A stretch of 17,813 nt of DNA from assembly GCA_002421845.1 (NCBI GenBank), contig DISL01000108.1, positions 1-17,813 on the forward strand, read 5' to 3'. This document shows positions 13,858-17,813 of the stretch, one piece after another. Below the pieces are notes generated by a model. That model saw only the letters and a list, made by a program, of their open reading frames with translations, had not been told where the DNA came from and ran no database searches. Numbering within the stretch: the first letter of the stretch is position 1; the number at the start of each line of letters is the position of its first letter. This stretch comes from Epsilonproteobacteria bacterium UBA6211. Lineage in GTDB: Bacteria; Campylobacterota; Campylobacteria; Campylobacterales; Arcobacteraceae. A program made the position numbers and the translations under genes.

Positions 13858-14988
13858 ATGTTTCAAAGTGGAAGCCCTGTAAAAGGCAAAGATTTTATTG
13901 ATAGAAAAAAACATCTACCTTTATTTAAAGCCTATCTTGATAATAACCAACATATTATGATAAAAGCACCTAGAAGATTTGGTAAAACTTCACTTATAAA
14001 ACAGTTATTTGACTATGAAAAAAACTATCCATATATTTATATAGATATAAGGCTGAACCACTCTTTAGAGTCACTATCTAAGCAAATCTTAGACAAAGCA
14101 TATGAATTTGTGAAAATTAAGAATTTTGTAAGACAAACGACCGAGTCTCTATATTCCTTAATACAATCCGTAAAAACTATATCTATACCTGATATTGGTG
14201 AAATATCTATTGACATGATAGTCAAAAAAAGTGAACCTATAGAACTTTTTATACATGCCTTAGATACCGTCAATAAAATAGCCCTAGAAAAAGGTATCAA
14301 TATCAAATTAATTTTTGATGAGTTTCAAGATATAACAAATTTAACAGATAAACATATTCTTGAAGTTTTACGTTCTGTTGCTCAACATCATGAAAATGTA
14401 ACTTACATATTCTTAGGTAGTATCGAGTCAATTATGACTGAAATCTTTGAAAACAAATCTTCACCGTTTTTTCATTTTGCAAATGTAATAAAACTCAACG
14501 GCTTAGATATAGAAGAACTTTTTGCCTATACACAAGAGCAATTTGATGAAAAGAATATTAAATACGATAAGGAAATGTTATATAAAACCATTGTTTTTTT
14601 ACAAGGACACCCTGAATATAGTGCAAAAGTACTTCAAACTTTATATATCAATGCAAACTTAGAAAACAAACCGATAGATAAAGAATCATGTATTGAAGCT
14701 TTAAATTTTAGAATCATTGAAAATAGAGTTTATATGGACGAACTTATTTCAAAACTCAAAACTAAAAAATACCATTTTGAAGTAGTTTACAATATAGCTA
14801 ACAACATCAAATCAAATTTACCTTCTGCTACATTATACAATACTCACGTATCTTTAGAAAATATGGGGATAATCCAAAAAGTAGATAGAGGAAAATTTGA
14901 AATAGTTGATATATTTTTAAAAATATTTTTACAACAACACGACGATGAAATGGTTTCTCTTGATGGAAAATTACATTTAGAACTGTAG
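13858..14988 (+). CDS. Stand-alone P-loop ATPase, archaeal-ATPase (STAND-related) type
   Basis: The 376-residue protein has a P-loop APRRFGKTSL (37-46) and a Walker B LIFDEFQDI (151-159). YIFLGSIESIMTEIF (183-197) and SSPFFHF match the sensor region, and GHPEYSAKV occurs in the lid region. These features, with RRFGKTSL and DEFQD in particular, are those of the archaeal ATPase family. The opening SPVKGKDFIDRKKHLPLF matches its usual N-terminal entry to the domain. The C-terminal part (about 290-370) looks like a winged helix (SATLYNTHVSLENMGIIQKVDRGKFEIVD is split over it). No nuclease domain such as DUF234 is fused. Members are often linked to mobile elements or stress, but the role is generally unknown. 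It is a single-gene unit between two hairpins, in its own promoter setting, and could be transferred; base composition does not clearly differ from its neighbours. Confidence 0.82.
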   Translation: MFQSGSPVKGKDFIDRKKHLPLFKAYLDNNQHIMIKAPRRFGKTSLIKQLFDYEKNYPYIYIDIRLNHSLESLSKQILDKAYEFVKIKNFVRQTTESLYSLIQSVKTISIPDIGEISIDMIVKKSEPIELFIHALDTVNKIALEKGINIKLIFDEFQDITNLTDKHILEVLRSVAQHHENVTYIFLGSIESIMTEIFENKSSPFFHFANVIKLNGLDIEELFAYTQEQFDEKNIKYDKEMLYKTIVFLQGHPEYSAKVLQTLYINANLENKPIDKESCIEALNFRIIENRVYMDELISKLKTKKYHFEVVYNIANNIKSNLPSATLYNTHVSLENMGIIQKVDRGKFEIVDIFLKIFLQQHDDEMVSLDGKLHLEL

Positions 14989-14996
14989 TTTATTTC

Positions 14997-15021
14997 AAGG
15001 AGGTATTTTAATACCCCCTTT
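14997..15021. terminator. Bidirectional terminator between the ATPase gene and alaS
   Basis: AAGGAGGTAT pairs with ATACCCCCTT around a short TTTA-type loop, with one A-C mismatch. The hairpin sits in the 46-bp gap between two convergent genes. TTTTTT (15031-15036) follows on the plus strand, overlapping the first base or two of the alaS stop region. Terminating both transcripts is the likely role. Confidence 0.7.
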
Positions 15022-15034
15022 GATTTACACTTTT

Positions 15035-17590
15035 TTATAATTTAGCAGATATGAAATCTTGTGCTACTTTTTTTGCATCTTCTATTTTAGATACATCTTT
15101 ACCACCGGCTTGAGCGAAATCAGCTCTACCGCCTCCGCCTCCACCGACTATCGGAGCTACAGCTTTTATCCACTCACCTGCGTTTGCATCAACACCTTTG
15201 ATACCACTAGCCAACATTACTTTGTCGTCTTTTGGTTGAAGTAAGAAAATAGCTACTTTTTCATAACCGTTTTTATAATCATCTATAATAGCTTTTATAT
15301 CACCGCTTTCTACTATATCGACTATCACTTTTACACCGTTTATTTCTTGAACTGCTACTTCTTGTTTTGTTTGACTCTCGGCATTTACAACTTCGATTTT
15401 CAGTTGTTTGATTTGCTCTTTTAGTTTTTTAACACCGCTTAATAAATCAGGGTTTTTCAGCTCATTAAGAAGTTCGTTTTGTGTTTGAATCATAGATTTT
15501 ACATAGTTTACCGCACTCATACCGCAGACTGCCTCTATTCTTCTTACACCGGCACTTACACCGCTTTCTTTTGTGATATAAAAACTTCCTATTTGAGCCG
15601 TGTTATGTACGTGTGTACCTCCACAAAACTCTATACTTGTATTTGCAAAATCAACAACCCTTACAGTATTACCGTATTTCTCACCGAACATCGCAATAGC
15701 ACCAAGTTTTTTTGCTTCATCTATAGGTAGTTCTTTTACGCTTCCTTCTATTCCACGTGCTACCATAGAGTTTACAAGGTCTTGTACCTCTTCAAGTTGC
15801 TCTTTACTCATGGCTTTTGGATAAGTAAAGTCAAATCTTAGTCTGTTTGCATCATTACTACTTCCTGCTTGTGATACCGTATCACCAAGAACCATTCTAA
15901 GTGCTGCTTGAAGTAAGTGAGTAGCAGAGTGATGTTTTGCAACTTCGCCTCTATTTGCAACTACCGCAAAAATATCTTGCCCTACTTTTAGATTATTTGA
16001 TTGAACTTTCACTTTTGATAGATTTAGATCAAAAAACTTCTTCGTATCTTCTACCATAGCTACCGTAGTATCTACTTCCAAAGCTCCAACATCACCTATT
16101 TGTCCACCTGATTCAGCGTAAAACGGTGTATTATCTAGCATTACCCAACCAAATTGTCCGTTTGCCAATGTATCAACCATATTAAATTCATCATCAAGCA
16201 ATGCCAAAATTTTTGATTTGTGAGTAAGATTTGTATATCCAACAAAGTTGTTTTTACCGAATTGCTCTAAAAGTTTTTTGAAATCACCCTCTTTTGAAGC
16301 ATCTCCGCTACCTTTCCAAGACGCTTTTGAAGCAGATTTTTGCTCATCCATAAGTTTATCGAAAGTTGCCAAATCTACTTTTATATCGTGAGCTTTTAGC
16401 ATATCTTCGGTTAAATCCAAAGGAAACCCGTAAGTATCGTAAAGTTTAAATGCAACCTCACCGCTAAAAATATCTTTAGAATTTTTCAACTCTTCTTCAA
16501 ATATTCCCATACCACTTGCTATAGTTTTGAAAAATCTCTCTTCTTCGTAAGTGATTTGTTCTTTTACAAATTCTCTTTTTTCATTCAAAAACTCATAATG
16601 ACTTCCCATACTATCGCATAGTGCATCCACAAGCTTTGCCATAAAAGGAGCTCTTAATCCAAGCAAATAACCGTGTCTTATAGCACGTCTTGCTATTCTT
16701 CTAAGAACATATCCACGCCCCTCTTTATCAAATAAAATACCTTGAGATACCATAAAACTAACGGCTCTTATATGGTCTGCTATAACTCTAAAACTTGCTA
16801 TATTTTCAGTAGTTTTTTTAGCCGGACTGATACTTTCTAGTGCAGATATTACACCTTTAAATATAGAAGAGTCAAAGTTATTGAAAACTCCCTCTTTTAT
16901 CGCAGTAATTCTCTCTAGTCCCATACCCGTATCTATAGATGGTTTTGGAAGAGGTTTTAGTTCACCTTCTTTTGTTCTTTCAAACTGCATAAACACAAGA
17001 TTCCAGATTTCCAAAAATCTATCACCGTCTCCACCCATATAATCTTCTTCACCGCTGAAGTGTTCGCTTCCTTGGTCATAAAAAATCTCGCTACAAGGTC
17101 CACACGCTCCAGTATCACCCATAGCCCAGAAGTTGTCTTTGTCTCCCATTTTGTAAATTCTATCTTTACTTATATGCTCTTGCCAAAGTTCATAAGCCTC
17201 ATCGTCATTTTCATGAACGGTTACATAAAGTCTATCTTTTGGTAATTTTACGTTTTGAGTAATAAATTCCCACGCAAATGCAATAGCCTCTTTTTTGAAA
17301 TAATCACCGAATGAAAAGTTACCTAACATCTCAAATAACGTGTGATGTCTGCTTGTATAACCTACATTTTCTAAGTCATTATGTTTGCCACCTGCTCTTA
17401 CGCAAAGCTGACAACTTGCAGCCCTTGGATTTGCAGGAGTAGGAACTGCTCCCGTAAACACATCTTTAAACTGTACCATTCCCGCATTTGTAAATAATAA
17501 TGTAGGATCATCCGGTACTAAAGGCATACTACTATATATACCGTGTTGTTTTTTTTCAAAAAAATCTAAAAACTCTTTTCTAATATCCAT
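15035..17590 (-). CDS. alaS: Alanyl-tRNA synthetase
   Basis: This is full-length AlaS, which charges tRNA-Ala and edits misacylated Ser and Gly. It opens MDIRKEFLDFF and contains the class II catalytic core with RHHTLFEMLGNFSFGDYF. The editing domain has its zinc-binding residues His554 and His558 in HSATH, and Cys656 and His660 in CGGTH (numbered from this start). The C-terminal domain has the glycine-rich GGGGGGRADFAQAGG near the end. I chose the ATG at 17590 (851 residues) because homologues begin at this point and a GGA lies 9 nt before it. The in-frame ATG at 17599 adds three residues, but GGA abuts it directly. E. coli AlaS is 876 residues. It is monocistronic here. Confidence 0.97.
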   Translation of the reverse strand: MDIRKEFLDFFEKKQHGIYSSMPLVPDDPTLLFTNAGMVQFKDVFTGAVPTPANPRAASCQLCVRAGGKHNDLENVGYTSRHHTLFEMLGNFSFGDYFKKEAIAFAWEFITQNVKLPKDRLYVTVHENDDEAYELWQEHISKDRIYKMGDKDNFWAMGDTGACGPCSEIFYDQGSEHFSGEEDYMGGDGDRFLEIWNLVFMQFERTKEGELKPLPKPSIDTGMGLERITAIKEGVFNNFDSSIFKGVISALESISPAKKTTENIASFRVIADHIRAVSFMVSQGILFDKEGRGYVLRRIARRAIRHGYLLGLRAPFMAKLVDALCDSMGSHYEFLNEKREFVKEQITYEEERFFKTIASGMGIFEEELKNSKDIFSGEVAFKLYDTYGFPLDLTEDMLKAHDIKVDLATFDKLMDEQKSASKASWKGSGDASKEGDFKKLLEQFGKNNFVGYTNLTHKSKILALLDDEFNMVDTLANGQFGWVMLDNTPFYAESGGQIGDVGALEVDTTVAMVEDTKKFFDLNLSKVKVQSNNLKVGQDIFAVVANRGEVAKHHSATHLLQAALRMVLGDTVSQAGSSNDANRLRFDFTYPKAMSKEQLEEVQDLVNSMVARGIEGSVKELPIDEAKKLGAIAMFGEKYGNTVRVVDFANTSIEFCGGTHVHNTAQIGSFYITKESGVSAGVRRIEAVCGMSAVNYVKSMIQTQNELLNELKNPDLLSGVKKLKEQIKQLKIEVVNAESQTKQEVAVQEINGVKVIVDIVESGDIKAIIDDYKNGYEKVAIFLLQPKDDKVMLASGIKGVDANAGEWIKAVAPIVGGGGGGRADFAQAGGKDVSKIEDAKKVAQDFISAKL

Positions 17591-17599
17591 TGTATTCAT

Positions 17600-17694
17600 T
17601 CCATTATCTAAGTTTGTAATTTTAATATTTTATCTAAAAAAGTTTTAAAGTTTAAGAGGGTATAATTTTCTAAACCAAAAAACAAGGATTAAAA
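17600..17694. promoter_or_regulatory. Divergent promoter region between alaS and trxA
   Basis: On the plus strand, TATAAT (17661-17666) in the context GGGTATAATTTTC is a good -10 box for the thioredoxin gene, with an expected leader of about 25 nt. On the minus strand, TAAAAT (complement of 17627-17632) is a weaker -10 candidate for alaS. No regulator site is recognisable. Confidence 0.6.
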
Positions 17695-17813
17695 ATGGGA
17701 AAATATATAGAATTAACAAGTGAAAATTTTGAAGCTACTGTAAATAGCGGTGTATCTTTGGTGGATTTCTGGGCTCCATGGTGTGGACCTTGTAGAATGA
17801 TAGCTCCTGTTAT
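17695..17813 (+). CDS. trxA: Thioredoxin, 5' part, cut by the window edge
   Basis: The 39 visible codons begin MGKYIELTSENF and include VDFWAPWCGPCRMIAPV, with the redox-active WCGPC motif (Cys30 and Cys33). This is the canonical thioredoxin active site, used to reduce protein disulfides in the cytoplasm with thioredoxin reductase. The ribosome site AAGGA (17684-17688) has 6-nt spacing. The remaining two-thirds of the gene, and any trxB neighbour, lie beyond the window. Confidence 0.95.
   Translation, partial: MGKYIELTSENFEATVNSGVSLVDFWAPWCGPCRMIAPV

Noticed and set aside
15059..17245. Plus-strand open frames inside alaS
   Set aside because: They are antisense to a fully conserved synthetase and look like composition artefacts (Cys/Tyr/Ser-rich).

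Overview
The window looks like chromosome of a Campylobacterota bacterium, probably Arcobacter-like. The DNA is AT-rich, genes are tightly packed with frequent ATGA-type overlaps, and proteins are short and Lys/Ile/Asn-rich. A membrane chemoreceptor is followed directly by a separate FAD-type PAS protein, the split Aer arrangement (CetA/CetB) described in Campylobacter jejuni. The species call is inference. Most genes are recognisable housekeeping or signalling genes, and I see no prophage, insertion sequence, CRISPR array, tRNA or rRNA.

Layout. Positions 1-52 (-) hold the possible start of a divergent gene. Positions 208-2122 (+) hold a CetA-like receptor and a CetB-like PAS protein, separated by an array of inverted 8-bp repeats. 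Positions 2237-4447 (+) encode a Cache-GGDEF-EAL membrane protein whose GGDEF site is degenerate and whose EAL site looks intact. Positions 4442-9705 (-) form one compact likely operon, transcribed ctpA-purC-purS-purQ-(SH3-like membrane protein)-plsC-crcB. Its last gene overlaps the 3' end of the EAL gene by 6 bp.

Positions 9844-13657 (+) form a second compact run. It starts with a YfgM-like single-pass membrane protein and a BamB-like beta-propeller lipoprotein. A small unrecognised gene, coaX (type III pantothenate kinase), short-form hisG and a SAM methyltransferase follow, ending at a strong hairpin. Positions 13858-14988 (+) are a stand-alone P-loop ATPase of the archaeal-ATPase type. 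It has its own promoter, behind a 200-bp noncoding stretch with 15-bp tandem repeats and nested inverted and direct repeats. Positions 15035-17590 (-) are alaS, converging on the ATPase gene at a shared terminator hairpin. Position 17695 to the end (+) is the start of a thioredoxin gene.

Working together: cetA/cetB would couple redox or energy state to the flagellar motor, and the EAL protein would lower cyclic di-GMP in response to a periplasmic signal. PurC, PurS and PurQ serve purine synthesis, with PurS and PurQ needing a small-form PurL encoded elsewhere. CtpA, PlsC, the SH3-like protein and the YfgM/BamB-like pair all concern the envelope. The least explained items are the octamer array between cetA and cetB, the repeat-laden ATPase locus, the SH3-like membrane protein and the 110-residue orphan.
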